The position numbers and the translations under genes are program-made. 64,000 nucleotides of DNA from Oryza sativa Japonica Group. Lineage: Eukaryota; Streptophyta; Magnoliopsida; Poales; Poaceae. The stretch is from the NCBI RefSeq assembly GCF_034140825.1, contig NC_089037.1, forward strand, positions 32,135,001-32,199,000, in the 5' to 3' direction. Within the stretch, counting starts at the first letter, position 1. Each line of letters opens with the position of its first letter. This document shows positions 20,340 to 31,256 of this stretch, piece by piece. Below the pieces are notes generated by a model. That model had not been told where the DNA came from and did not search any database. It saw only the letters and a program-made list of their open reading frames with translations.

Positions 20340-20849
20340 GCCTCCTCCAAAGCAAAGAACACAGATCTAAACCGAAATGGAATAAAAAATATACAAATTT
20401 TAACACAAAATATCAAACCATAAATAATAAAAAGAGCAATACAAGATGGCTCGGTTCAGCGGGAAAATCGGCATACAAATCAATCCCAGAGGAGTGGATC
20501 CAGAGAGGAAGACCTGTGATTTGGTCTGTTGAGCTTGAATATTACCAAGTCGTCACTGCCATCGCATCGCTTGCATAATAGAACAGCGTGACAAAAAAAA
20601 GATCAAAACGAAACAAAAGAAATTGCAGGATGTAGAAAAAATTCAAGTCCTCACTGCCATTGCATCGCATGCATAATAGAACAAAACAGCCGTGAAAAAA
20701 ACATCAAAATGAAACAACAAATCACAGGATGTAGCAAAAAGTGCAGAAGAATAAGCAGATCTGGCTGTGCTAGGAAAAGCGTCAACGGGGGAGGAAAGAG
20801 GAGGAGATTTGCTGCAAGACGAGGAGATTTGCTGCAGCAGTAGCACTAA

Positions 20850-20928
20850 CCCTCAAGCCTGGCAGGGCGAAAGCTCTTAGGCGGCAACTGCGAATGTCAT
20901 GAGAAACAAGCCTTGATTTTAGCATCAC
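20850..20928 (-). pseudogene. U14-like copy c, unit 4, degenerate
   Basis: As in unit 2: domain A present, domain B and box D absent. Confidence 0.55.
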
Positions 20929-21059
20929 AAGGCATCCATCACAGCCGACATACTTTTCAGTAAACATGAATGACTAAACTGGCAATCAAATTAATTGAAG
21001 ATAATGAATTAAAAATGGGCAAAACAAATTTTTTAAAGAGGATAGAGTTGGTGTTGCTG

Positions 21060-21180
21060 TGCATCAGACATCCAAGGAAGGTATTAGCAGCACTAGCTCT
21101 CAAGCCTGGCAGGGCGAAAGCTCTTAGGCGGCAACTGCGAATTTCATGAGAAACAAGCCTTGATTATAGCATCATTTGCA
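21060..21180 (-). ncRNA. SNORD14: U14 snoRNA copy b, unit 4
   Basis: Boxes C and D, short TGCA stem and domain B intact; domain A with the copy-b change. Confidence 0.78.
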
Positions 21181-21237
21181 ATGCAGAACACTAACTTACA
21201 CAGAGCAAAAGAACACAAATATGAATATATAAAGAAC

Positions 21238-21360
21238 ATGGCTCAGACATCCAAGGAAGGAATTAACAGCATTAGCTCTCAAGCCTGGCAGGGCGAGAGC
21301 TCTTAGGCGGCAACTGCGAATGTTATGAGAAACAAGCCTTAAATTTATCATCATTGCCAT
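21238..21360 (-). ncRNA. SNORD14: U14 snoRNA copy a, unit 4
   Basis: Matches the unit 2 copy a in stem, both boxes and both 18S-complementary domains. Confidence 0.87.
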
Positions 21361-21882
21361 ACTATTAAGGATTTGTAAGAAAATAAAAACAAAAACCAAA
21401 AAAGTTGTTACTTCAAATAAATCAAATTTAATCACAGAAACCGGCTCTGTAGACCGATGGAGATGCAGTCCCAGGTTCATATAAACATGTGAAACGTCGG
21501 AAACCAACTCTGTTTTGGCCTAATCAAAGCATCACCGGTCAAAGCCGTATCTACAGGTGACGTGGCATCAGGCCTAAACAATCACAAAAATAGCAGATGC
21601 AAATTTTAGATTATATGAGACAAAGCTACGCACAATCCCTCAGAGACCCGTTTAAAATCACACACACAGTCGAATTAAACCAATTGCAAATGGGTACTCC
21701 ATCCCAGACCAAACCACAAAGGTTATGGTCGAAGGATGGACACTTGCAAAGGAGAAAAGCAGCTGCTGTTTAAAGTGTCATACGGCACTTCCTATGGTCT
21801 TAGATTCCTCACCGGGACAAGGTTGCAACTCATAATACATGAACAGAATTTAGATCTATATAAACTACAATATTATTGGATT

Positions 21883-21961
21883 AAGCCTCAGGAAGCCAGA
21901 CAAATGTCGTCATTTGATAATCCGACGGTAATTCCAACAATATGCTAATCATCACAGGCTC
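21883..21961 (-). ncRNA. Box C/D snoRNA candidate B, unit 4
   Basis: Same boxes, stem and guide as the unit 2 copy. Confidence 0.7.
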
Positions 21962-22341
21962 AAAATCATAGATGTAGGAAGCAGAAACAATTATAAAACA
22001 CGCAAGATTGGATGAAAGAATATAAATTGGATATTTAAAGCATCATCAGAAAGAAAAGCCTTCTCATTCACAGTGTGATTGCACTGTGTCAGAAGGTGTC
22101 CTAAGATTGTTATAAGGTTTCATCCTCTGATACTGTAAAAATTCCACAAACTATAAACGATAAAGGATATGTTCTGTGACTGGATTCAGATGCAGAGATG
22201 TGTAACGTCATATGGACGACAAAAGCCATCCTCTGATCAAGTGTTGGATTATGCATCAATTACCTCCTCACAATCCAAACAGATCTAAGAAAACAATAAA
22301 AAAACATAGAAATAATAAGAACAAATTGGAGGAGGATTTCA

Positions 22342-22436
22342 TGTTACTCAGTGGTGGCTTTAATAATTGGTTCGATTCTGCCAGCGAGCGTCCTCAATGC
22401 CTTCAGAAGAGGGAGCATAATATCCTCATCGCAACA
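22342..22436 (-). ncRNA. Box C/D snoRNA candidate A, unit 4
   Basis: Same stem and boxes as in unit 2. Confidence 0.5.
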
Positions 22437-22968
22437 GCCTCCTCCAATGCAAAGAACACAGATAAAACCGAAAAGGAATAAAAAAATATACAAATTTTAA
22501 CACAAAATATCAAACCAGAAATAAGAAAAAAAAGAGCAATACAAGATGGCTCGGTTCAGCGGGAAAATCGGCATACAAATCAATCCCAGAGGAGTGGATC
22601 CAGAGAGAAAGACCTGTGATTTGGTCTGTTGAGCTTGAATATTACCAAGTCGTCACTGCCATCGCATTGCTGGCATAATAGAACAGCGTGACAAAAAAAA
22701 GATCACAATAGAAATATCAGGTTGTAGCGAAAATTCAAGTCCTCACTGCAATTGCATCGCATGCATACTAGAAAAAAACAGCCGTGAAAAAAAACAACAA
22801 AATGAAACAACAAATCACAGGATGTAGCAAAAGGTGCAGAAGAATAAGCAGATCTGGCTGTGCTAGGAAAAGCGTCTACGGGGGTGGAAAGAGGAGGAGA
22901 TTTGCTGCAAGAGGAGATTTGCTGCAGCGGGAGGAAAGAGGTGGAGATTTGCTGCAGCAGTGGCACTA

Positions 22969-23048
22969 ACCCTCAAGCCTGGCAGGGCGAAAGCTCTTAG
23001 GCAGCAACTGCGAATGTCATGAGAAACAAGCCTTGATTTTAGCATCAC
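22969..23048 (-). pseudogene. U14-like copy c, unit 5, degenerate
   Basis: Domain A present, domain B and box D absent, plus one extra change (plus strand GGCAGCAAC). Confidence 0.5.
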
Positions 23049-23180
23049 AAGGCATCCATCACAGCCCAAATACTTTTCAGTAAACATGAATGTCCAAACT
23101 GGCAATCAAATTAATTGAAGAGAATGAATTAAAAAATGGGCAAAACAAATTATTTAAATAGGATAGAGTTGGTGTTGCTA

Positions 23181-23301
23181 GGCATCAGACATCCAAGGAA
23201 GGAATTAGCAGCACTAGCTCTCAAGCCTGGCAGGGCGAAAGCTCTTAGGCGGCAACTGCGAATGTCATGAGAAACAAGCCTTGATTATAGCATCATTTGC
23301 A
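23181..23301 (-). ncRNA. SNORD14: U14 snoRNA copy b, unit 5
   Basis: Both 18S-complementary domains are exact here, including the full AACTGCGAATG. Boxes C (ATGATGC) and D (CTGA) are present. The terminal stem is weaker (GGCA against TGCA). Confidence 0.78.
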
Positions 23302-23358
23302 ATGCAGAACACCAACTTACACAGAGCAAAAGAACACAAATAGTAATATATAAAGAAA

Positions 23359-23481
23359 ATGGCTCAAACATCCAAGGAAGGAATCAACAGCATTAGCTCT
23401 CAAGCCTGGCAGGGCGAGAGCTCTTAGGCGGCAACTGCGAATGTTATGAGAAACAAGCCTTAAATTTATCATCATTGCCAT
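23359..23481 (-). ncRNA. SNORD14: U14 snoRNA copy a, unit 5, box D altered
   Basis: Stem, box C and both domains are kept, but box D reads TTGA instead of CTGA. This change would be expected to impair snoRNP assembly, so it may be inactive. Confidence 0.6.
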
Positions 23482-24001
23482 ACTATTAAGGATTTGTAAG
23501 AAAATAAAAACAAAAACCAAAAAAGTTGTTACTTCAAATAAATCAAATGTAATCACAGAAACCGGCTCTGTAGACCGATGGAGATGCAGTCCCAGGTTCC
23601 TATAAACATGTGAAACGTCCGAAACCAACTCGGTTTTGGCCTAATCAAAGCATCACCGGTCAAAGCCATAGCTACAGGTGACGTGGCATCAGGCCTAAAC
23701 AATCACAAAAATAGCAGATGCAAATTTTAGATTATATGAGACAAAGCTACGCACAATCCCTCAGAGACCCGTTTAAAATCACACACACCCGAATTAAACC
23801 AATTGCAAATGGGTACTCCATCCAAGACCAAACCACAAAGGTTATGGTCGAAGGATGGACACTTGCAAAGGAGAAAAGCAGCTGCTGTTTAAAGTGTCAT
23901 ACGGCACTTCCTATGGTCTTAGATTCCTCACCGGGACAAGGTTGCAACTCATAATACATGAACAGAATTTAGATCTATATAAACTACAATATTATTGGAT
24001 T

Positions 24002-24080
24002 AAGCCTCAGGAAGACAGACAAATGTCGTCATTTGATAATCCGACGGTAATTCCAACAATATGCTAATCATCACAGGCTC
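24002..24080 (-). ncRNA. Box C/D snoRNA candidate B, unit 5
   Basis: Boxes, stem and the 18S-directed guide are intact; the D-box guide has the unit 1 state (GTCTGTCTTC). Confidence 0.65.
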
Positions 24081-24459
24081 AAAATCATAGATGTAGGAAG
24101 CAGAAACAATTATAAAACACGCAAGATTGGATGAAAGAATATAAATTGGATATTTAAAGCATCATCAGAAAGAAAAGCCTTCTCATTCACAGTGTGATTG
24201 CACTGTGTCAGAAGGTGTCCTAAGATTGTTATAAGGTTTCATCCTCTGATACTGTAAAAATTCCACAAACTATAAACGATAAAGGATATGTTCTGTGACT
24301 GGATTCAGATGCAGAGATGTGTAACGTCATATGGACGACAAAAGCCATCCTCTGATCAAGTGTTGGATTATGCATCAATTACCTCCTCACAATCCAAACA
24401 GATCTAAGAAAACAATAAAAAACATAGAAATAATAAGAACAAATTGGAGGAGGATTTCA

Positions 24460-24554
24460 TGCTACTCAGTGGTGGCTTTAATAATTTGTTCGATTCTGCC
24501 AGCGAGCGTCCTCAATGCCTTCAGAAGAGGGAGCATAATATCCTCATCGCAACA
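24460..24554 (-). ncRNA. Box C/D snoRNA candidate A, unit 5
   Basis: As in unit 2. The terminal stem is slightly stronger (GTAGCA pairs TGTTGC). Confidence 0.5.
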
Positions 24555-24635
24555 GCCTCCTCCAATGCAAAGAACACAGATCTAAACCGAAAAGGAATAA
24601 AAAAATATACAAATTTTAACACAAAATATCAAACC

Positions 24636-24701
24636 AGAAATAAGAAAAAAATGAGCAATACAAGATGGCTCGGTTCAGCGGGAAAATCGGCATACAAATC
24701 A
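24636..24701 (-). repeat. Stub of a sixth array unit fused to RPL13a intron 3
   Basis: The first 66 bases of a unit end at CATACAAATCA and continue without a gap into sequence matching RPL13a intron 3 (compare about 40180-40240). This is the array-RPL13a junction. Confidence 0.85.
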
Positions 24702-26164
24702 CCCAAAGTTAGAAATAACATATTAGTGGCACAGCTGAAAACAAAATAAGAAATCACCCAACATGCAGAGCTACAGGCACCCCAAACATGCAATTTCGTT
24801 TCAAGGGGTTTGTACTTTAGAAAATGGATGATGTTATGAGCCTCAGAGATCTTGGTGGTATGAGATCATCAACTGGGAATCCCCATCAAGAGTAGCAAAT
24901 ATTTAGCTTACATCACAGGCCCATATAAAAATCAGACAATCGCAACTTAATAATTACATAATCATTCCCATAAAACTCTTGAAGAAAATCATTTGTAGCT
25001 AGTGGACTAAATATATCAGCAAACATCACAATTGGAAATTAAGATAAAATTTTACAGCAAGGAAGATAAATGTTTACAGTCAGAAATGTCATGATCTGTC
25101 AGAAGTAGCTGGTTGTTAAAATCATATTTGGAAATTCAATGGGAATCCGTCTGATTTTCTTCATCACCCAGATCATGAGCATTTCACCACAAAAGAAATA
25201 TATGAACCATATAAATTAACCACCGCAAAACCAGCAACTATAACAAGGCAATCTAACAAACTAAGGATCATCACAATTGAAAAAAAACAATCTAGTGCCT
25301 TATTTTTTATCGAGCTCTATTTCATTTCATGAAGGTATCCAGTTAATCGACGGAACGAGCATTACTAAAAACTACTAAATGAATGGCCCGATCTATTATA
25401 AATCTACCGCTGGTAAACAGTCCAATCACAACAATTACAACACAGCTACTCCTTGGAGGAATGGAAACTTACCCTGATGGTGTCATAGTAGTTCCAGCCA
25501 ACCTCCTTGGAGAGCTGGCCGAGGAGGCAGTACTTGTGCCCAGGCTGCAGCCTCAGAACCCTACAATTCGGCACCAAACAAACACCATTAGACCAATCGC
25601 TCGTGCACAATTACAATAATCACAAAAAGAAAATATCCAAACAACAAGCGAATCCGACGTACTTGAGCGCGTCGGGGATGACCATGCGCTTGGTCCTGTC
25701 GTACGGCGGCGTCACGACCTCGTACGCCTTCAGCCTTGCCAGCGCCGCCTCTCCCCTCTTGGTCTTGTGCGGGATCATGCTGCAGGGGATTCACCGCGCC
25801 GCCGACGCAAAATCAGAACAGGAATCGAAATGACAAGGGGAAAGCGGAGAGAAATCCATTGATCCGCACAGCTTCGGGGTTTGATTAGCTTACCCGCGGA
25901 CGGTGCGCCAGAGGATCTTGGCGGGGGAGCGGAAGTGGATGGGGCCATGGGAGGGCTTGGTGTTCATCCTCTTCGGAGGAAGCGGAGGTACTTCATCTTC
26001 TGGCGGACGAGGCCGCCGGACATGCAGATCTCCTAGCAGCGGACGACCACCACGCGCTTCCCGTTGAGGAGCTCCTTGGCGATGATGGAAGCCAGGCGGC
26101 TGAGCATGTGGTGGCGCGCGTCCACCACGACGCGCGGCGCGCACACGCCGGAGCCGGACACCAT
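24702..26164 (-). pseudogene. 60S ribosomal protein L13a, truncated broken copy
   Basis: Exons 1-3 match the intact gene at 38815: 25894-26164, 25663-25779 and 25473-25560. Exon 1 has a TAG where the intact copy has a GAG codon (the cysteine-glutamate pair just before ICMSGGL) and one base fewer near the LRFLRKR codons. Exon 2 has substitutions (EGVPPP region). Intron 3 runs to 24702, where the snoRNA array starts, so exon 4 is missing. It cannot make the ribosomal protein. Its promoter looks whole, and all snoRNAs of the adjoining array lie downstream in the same sense. Confidence 0.88.
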
Positions 26165-26263
26165 CTTCGACTTACCTCTCCTCTCCTGGAGGCGGCGGCG
26201 GCGGCGGCACTAGGGTTTGGAGGGGTGGCAGGGGTGGAGGCGGAATGGGAGAGGGGTGGGACG

Positions 26264-26338
26264 CTAGGGTTTCTTATTTATAGATCCTCTCGGTTAGGGT
26301 GTCACGCTTGCGCTCCTTATTGGGCCGGTTAGTGGGCC
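26264..26338 (-). promoter_or_regulatory. Ribosomal-protein-type promoter of the RPL13a pseudogene
   Basis: Read on minus: two site II motifs (TGGGCC on + at 26321-26326 and 26333-26338), TATA box CTATAAATAAG (26273-26283) and telo-box AAACCCTAG (26264-26272). This is the standard layout of plant ribosomal-protein genes, and also of many plant snoRNA clusters. Confidence 0.7.
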
Positions 26339-26339
26339 T

Positions 26340-27260
26340 CTTCTGCTGCAATGCAGTTTCATGGCCCAACACGCTTTGCAGAATGCTTTGGCTCTAAAAG
26401 GAGCGGCTCTAAAATAGATATGCCTCTCCTCTTTGCGTGAGCAGGTAATTGATTCCAAGCAACTGTATAAAAAAGTGAAAATATTCAAAGGAACACGTTC
26501 TTGGGTTTCAGTTTGGAAAGATGTGTATTTTTTTTAAGGTGAGCTGAGTCTACACTTTAAGTGGGCAGGTAATTGATTTCAAACATTTGCACTGTAAAAA
26601 AGAGAACAAAAAAAATCAAAGAAACACAAATTTGTGTTTTTTCGGTTTGGAAAAATGTAGTTTTTTTTCTCAAAGGTTCATTGTTGCAGTTCAAACGGAA
26701 AATTCGAAGTACATGTAGACGAGCAAGATGCTAAATCTGCACATTTCGTGCTGAAAGACTGGAAGTAGAAACTGAATAAACATTGAGCAGCAATGAACAT
26801 TGAGGATTTGAGGCCATGGCAGTGTGACAACGTATTCATTCATTCATTCATTCAAGATCATCGTACAAAGCTAAAACATGGTGCAAAATCCTCTGATCCT
26901 ACGTACACTGATTTCAATCTTTTTTCCAATATGCTTTTAAAGTAGCGTATACAAGGGTACCATAACAGAGTATAACTTTCCGCCTGGTCTGGAGTTGGAA
27001 CAACCATCAGAAGATCGACATACAAGCTGTAGAGCAAATTCCTATATTAAATGGAGAATTTGGTCCTTGGGAAATAGTATTAAGAGGCAGAGGTATACAA
27101 TAGTGTTAATCATGGTATATAATAACTCTACCCAGAAGGTACATAGGAGTACCTTCTCATTAACACTGCAATACCTATACGTTGCAAAAATATCCCATGG
27201 ACAGGAAAAAGGAAAAATAAACAGAGAACTAATATTCCTATAACTCAGGAAATAGAGTAA
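26340..27260. other. Gap between RPL13a pseudogene and HAD gene
   Basis: Diverged counterpart of 37640-38030 (shared TTCATTCATTCAAGATCATCGTACAAAGC, split here only for length, and CAGCTCATCTG-like stretches). It includes a (CATT)n run at 26827-26853. No gene seen. Confidence 0.5.
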
Positions 27261-29664
27261 CTAGCTAGCTATTTGGGCATAGAAGCTCCAGTGTGGATCA
27301 CTCTGTGTGATGAAAGGTTGGCCAAATGGATTGTTGCGAACGTAGCACTCGACATCTTCTGCAACTGTGAGGTTCTCCAGATAAACACGAAGATCTCCAC
27401 CAGGGCCTGCATTGCAATTCACAGCGTGAATAAGATGTATTACTCCGGAAGATAAGGCATCTACAGATACGAAATGATCACATACCCAATGAATTATCGT
27501 TGCTGTTAAGATAACTGTAGGGTTGAGGGAAAATGGCAGTATATGGCTGCAGAACACAGACATGAAAAAAAAAATCAATAAGGCAAATATATTGTTCAAA
27601 TGAAGTGGTATGTGAAAGAGAATAAAGCTAATACCGGATTACGCAGTGCCTTGTAAGGAGAATCATCCACAAGTAACGTATTAGAAGGCGAATAGTACCC
27701 CTGCTCCCACGGTAGATCAGGTTCTTCCTTGTTCCACAGTTTCCTCAATTCCTTCAGTACCAATGGTTTGTGAATGTTCTCCAATGTTTTGTGTCCAGTA
27801 AATGTGCATTTAGACATGTCCTGCCCATTATGTTAGATATGATCATGAAGGTTCCAGGCTAAAAATAACTTGCAGTAGACTAGTAGAGACACAGACACCA
27901 AAATGTTAGATATGACCTACCCAACAAAATTTTAGCAAAGGTCTGAAATCTCTCATGATGATATCAATGACTGAATCAACATTCTGCCTGGAGAAATGAG
28001 AGTTACACAGTAAGTACAGTTGAAGCAATGATGGAAAAGTAATAAAAGATAGATATGGACAAGAGATCATACTTTTTTCTTGAGGACCATATGCCTAGCT
28101 CAAAATTTTGTAAGCAAAAACTAAGAAAATCGTGGCAGTAAGGTCTTCGGAAGACTGGTAGGGAGGTATATTTTGAGCATTAACATCTTGTGTAACAACT
28201 CTAGAACAATATTTTGCAAATAATAATAATGGATGATGGTACAAGTAAATTCACCTAGTTTGCCTCGAACCTTTGCATCAGCCATATGGGAATTGTGGTA
28301 ATCTTGGTTGATGTCCGCAAGCAAACCATTAAGATCTAGAATAAGAAGTTTTTTCTTCCGAAACCCTGTCAAGGATACTCTTGGTAACAAGGTGATTGGA
28401 GGCTTTTGCTGATATGTCAGAGGTAAACTTGAAGGCCTTATGAAGTTAGCACTATTGTGTGTTGATAAGTAAGCTTCTTCTGTCATGCGCAGTTCATTTC
28501 TCTCTACATTGGTATAATCCATATGTCTTCCATAATCATATTCCCATTTCCCCATGGTACTTAATCCATAAATGTTTAGACCACGATGAACATCTGATAC
28601 ACCGTAAGGAGGGATATTTCCTGTATGGAAGAAGTTAAAACCTTGATTGAATGGATCGAATGCATTCATTGGGTGTACAGGAGGAAAACCCATAAACTTG
28701 TTGCCTATGTAACCCCTAACATGTGATGGATGCAGAAAATGGCTGTGCAGGGTATAAGGTTCTCTCATAAAAGGTCCTATCCTCTGGTTCTCCTGTACAC
28801 TGTAAGGGTTGTAACTAGCATTTGACATGCCGGTAAAACCATCACCGACTGTGCTTTGACAAACTCTCTCTTCAGTTGTGGAGTGTAGGCCGTCGATCCT
28901 GACATTTGCATCAAACCTAGAATCTTGAAGTGGCATGGAAGATGTATCATGATCTGTAGTTTTCCTGGTGTCGAGCATGCAATGTTCTGAATTCCCTGCT
29001 GAGTTAGCATTCTTCACTTCTGGACGCTTTGGATTGCTATTCTCATTTGAATGCACCAACTGACTGGACGAACTTTGCACTGATTCTGCGCACAAATTTG
29101 CTTCCAAATCACAACCTGCTTTCTGGGGCAAATCTCCTTGAGTTGAAAAGGCACGTTCCTTGTAATTTTCAGACTTGCTAGTAGAGATGTCAGGTAAGCA
29201 TCCTTGAGCATCAGCATGCTCCTCTCCATTATTTTCTGCAAAGAAAAAAGGTAATCTAATCAGGTAGTAGCCTTGAACCTCTTAATACTAAAACTTAGAA
29301 ATTTCCAAACAGAGTTTCTTAAACTCAAACAGATATCAGAAAAAGCAAAGCATGTCTTCTTCTCACACAACAGAGGGTTTCGCTTTCACGGATGCTAGGC
29401 TACCTCTCTAGATTTGATCGAACCGCAGAACAAATGTCTATTATTAGCGGGAGAGAGAGAGAGAGAGAGAGATGAAACCCGAGCAACAACGACAGCGCGT
29501 CGCAACTCGCAACGCGGTTGGTAGTTACCTGAGGCAGGGGATCCTCCCTGCTTCTTCCCCGCGGCGGCGCGCTTCCGCCGCTGCCTGCGCTGCTGGTTCC
29601 GCCGCTTCGACGACGACGACGAGGCGGCGCCGCCGCCGCCCTGGAGCATCACCATCGGGAGCAT
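27261..29664 (-). CDS. HAD/FCP1-like phosphatase, full-length copy
   Basis: Exons in transcription order: 29529-29664, 28255-29235, 28073-28154, 27921-27987, 27635-27820, 27486-27546 and 27261-27406, all GT-AG, encoding 552 residues. A basic Ser/Gly-rich N-terminus and a long poorly conserved middle precede the HAD domain: DLNGLL (motif I), CTFTGHKTLENIHKPLVLKE, and LLVDDSPYKA (motif III). The end reads VAEDVECYVRNNPFGQPF before the stop, an ending the left copy lacks. FCP1/NIF enzymes normally have DxDxT; Asn replaces the second Asp here, so catalysis may be altered. The coding sequence otherwise equals the left copy. It is flanked upstream by the same promoter DNA (29733-29986). Confidence 0.85.
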
Positions 29665-31256
29665 CGGCGGGGTTCTCTCTAGATCTAAGCCCCCGGGGAG
29701 AAGAAATCGAGGGGGAAGAGAGACGAGGAGGAGCTTAGCGAATCGCGAGTCGTTAACGTCAGGGCAGAAGAGGAGGAAGAAATGTGAGAAAATGCTTTTT
29801 TTGCATCGTGTGCTCCCCGAAATCCGAGTGGCGGGCGGGAGGCGGAAGGAAGAGGGGCGGAACAGGTGCGCGTACTGTGTGTGGGTCGTGTGTCGCCGGT
29901 TCTTTTTGGACTTTTTCTGGGTTCGATTCGACCGAGGTTTGAGGTTTCGGCTCGAGCCTGTCTATTCGAGTCAGACTAAAGAACGGCAGACCCAGTGGTT
30001 TTTTTTATTATTTTCAACCCTTTTGTTATTTTAATTACGCAGTAGATGTACGCGTACACGTGCACACACCATTACACACGCAACACCACACTCACACCCC
30101 CATGAATACGTCCCCTAACGCAGTAGATATAGCTGACATGTGGGCCCAAGGGTATTTTTGACATTTCACGCGATTTCTCTTTCCTCCCCAATCGGAAAGT
30201 ATTATTTTAATCGGCACGGTGTCCACTAGCAAATTACCACGTTTATAGAATGTTTTCCCCCAAAAGTGAGTTTGGGCAGTGTCCTAGGGCTAAAACCACA
30301 TATAACAAGTGTCCTGTAGCAAAATTTCTCATATTTATCTTTGCATAACCAAGATTATACGCCACCCAATCCCTTAGAGATTTGTTCCCGATTCCCGACC
30401 TATAACCATAGAGTGGATTGAAGCAATGCTTCCAAGCTAGTAAGGCCGTGTTTAGTTCCAAAATAATTTTTCAAACTTCTAACTTTTCCATCACATCAAA
30501 ACTTTTTTACACAAACAAATTTCCAATATTTCCGTCACATCGTTTCAATTTTAACCAAACTTTCAATTTTAGTCTGAACTAAACATAGCCTGAAAAACCG
30601 TAGTGAAATGCGCAATCCATTTTTCGCTGGGACGGCGGAAGGACGCCGTCTGAATTTCATTATCATTAGATAAAATGTACTGTTCATGATGTCAGGTAGG
30701 AAACTTATTAGTACTGGTTTCAGGATGTACGAATTATGCAATTCGGACGAAACTCTGAGAGAAAGCAGCAAAACTGATTACTACTTGACTAACGCATGCT
30801 CTCACTAAAGTCCCCTCACACCCCCGTGAATACGTCCCCTAACACATGCTCGAAGAGACTGAAATTAGCGGCACGTTCATGATCTCACAGTTCGCACTAA
30901 AGTCTTGTTGAAAGTCCACTTACTTATGCAGAATATTCGTGGGCACTAGGATTTAAACCCTGGTCTACCACCACACCACTGAGGGTTTTACTTTTGGCTA
31001 ATCCGTACATTAGTCATCACCAACAAAATGGGTATCCATTTTCGATTCCTTTATATTGGGTCCAGTGAGGGGATCGGGGGTGAGTCCTTTGAAAAAAAAC
31101 CACGCGTCCGACCATCGCTCTGGAAAGGAATTAAATGTGAGTTATGCGCTTTAATCACGCTGGCCAACGGGTGGAAACGGCCGTGTGATTCTCTCTCATT
31201 TCCTTAGCCGAGAGATTATTTCCCAACAAACAATTAACCTTTTCCAAATCTATTCT
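27371..31256 (-). repeat. Right arm of the 3,886-bp inverted duplication
   Basis: Reverse complement of 10543-14428. The inner edge is inside the last HAD exon, the outer edge at CCAAATCTATTCT. Beyond the outer edge the two sides still align but are clearly more diverged. Confidence 0.93.
30444..30590. mobile_element. Small MITE, GTTTAGTTC family, inverted-arm copy
   Basis: Mirror image of the MITE at 11209-11355, carried by the duplication. Confidence 0.65.

Larger units (their letters stand above)
18322..20419 (-). repeat. snoRNA array unit 3 (2,098 bp)
   Basis: Same length and content as unit 2, with scattered single-base differences. Confidence 0.93.
20420..22516 (-). repeat. snoRNA array unit 4 (2,097 bp)
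   Basis: Complete unit with the same gene order as unit 2. A few small differences; its right part is shared with unit 5 (for example the shorter ATTCCACAAAC). Confidence 0.93.
22517..24635 (-). repeat. snoRNA array unit 5 (2,119 bp)
   Basis: The most diverged complete unit, with small insertions in the GC-rich stretch near 22880-22960 and changes in U14 copy a. It shares some states with unit 1, such as the candidate B guide. Confidence 0.92.

Noticed and set aside
14956-23628. Repeated minus-strand open frames of 60-103 codons in the array (for example MVSDVSHVYRN...)
   Set aside because: They run across U14 copies, start in different contexts and have no protein-family features. The conserved parts are explained by snoRNA boxes and 18S complements.
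15442-24067. Plus-strand frame MDTCKGEKQ... repeated in each unit
   Set aside because: It covers box C/D candidate B and a hairpin on the other strand. Conservation among units only reflects recent duplication.
14429-24701. CRISPR-like or satellite interpretation of the array
   Set aside because: Units are 2.1 kb, contain distinct RNA genes, and the organism is a plant; it is neither a CRISPR array nor a simple satellite.
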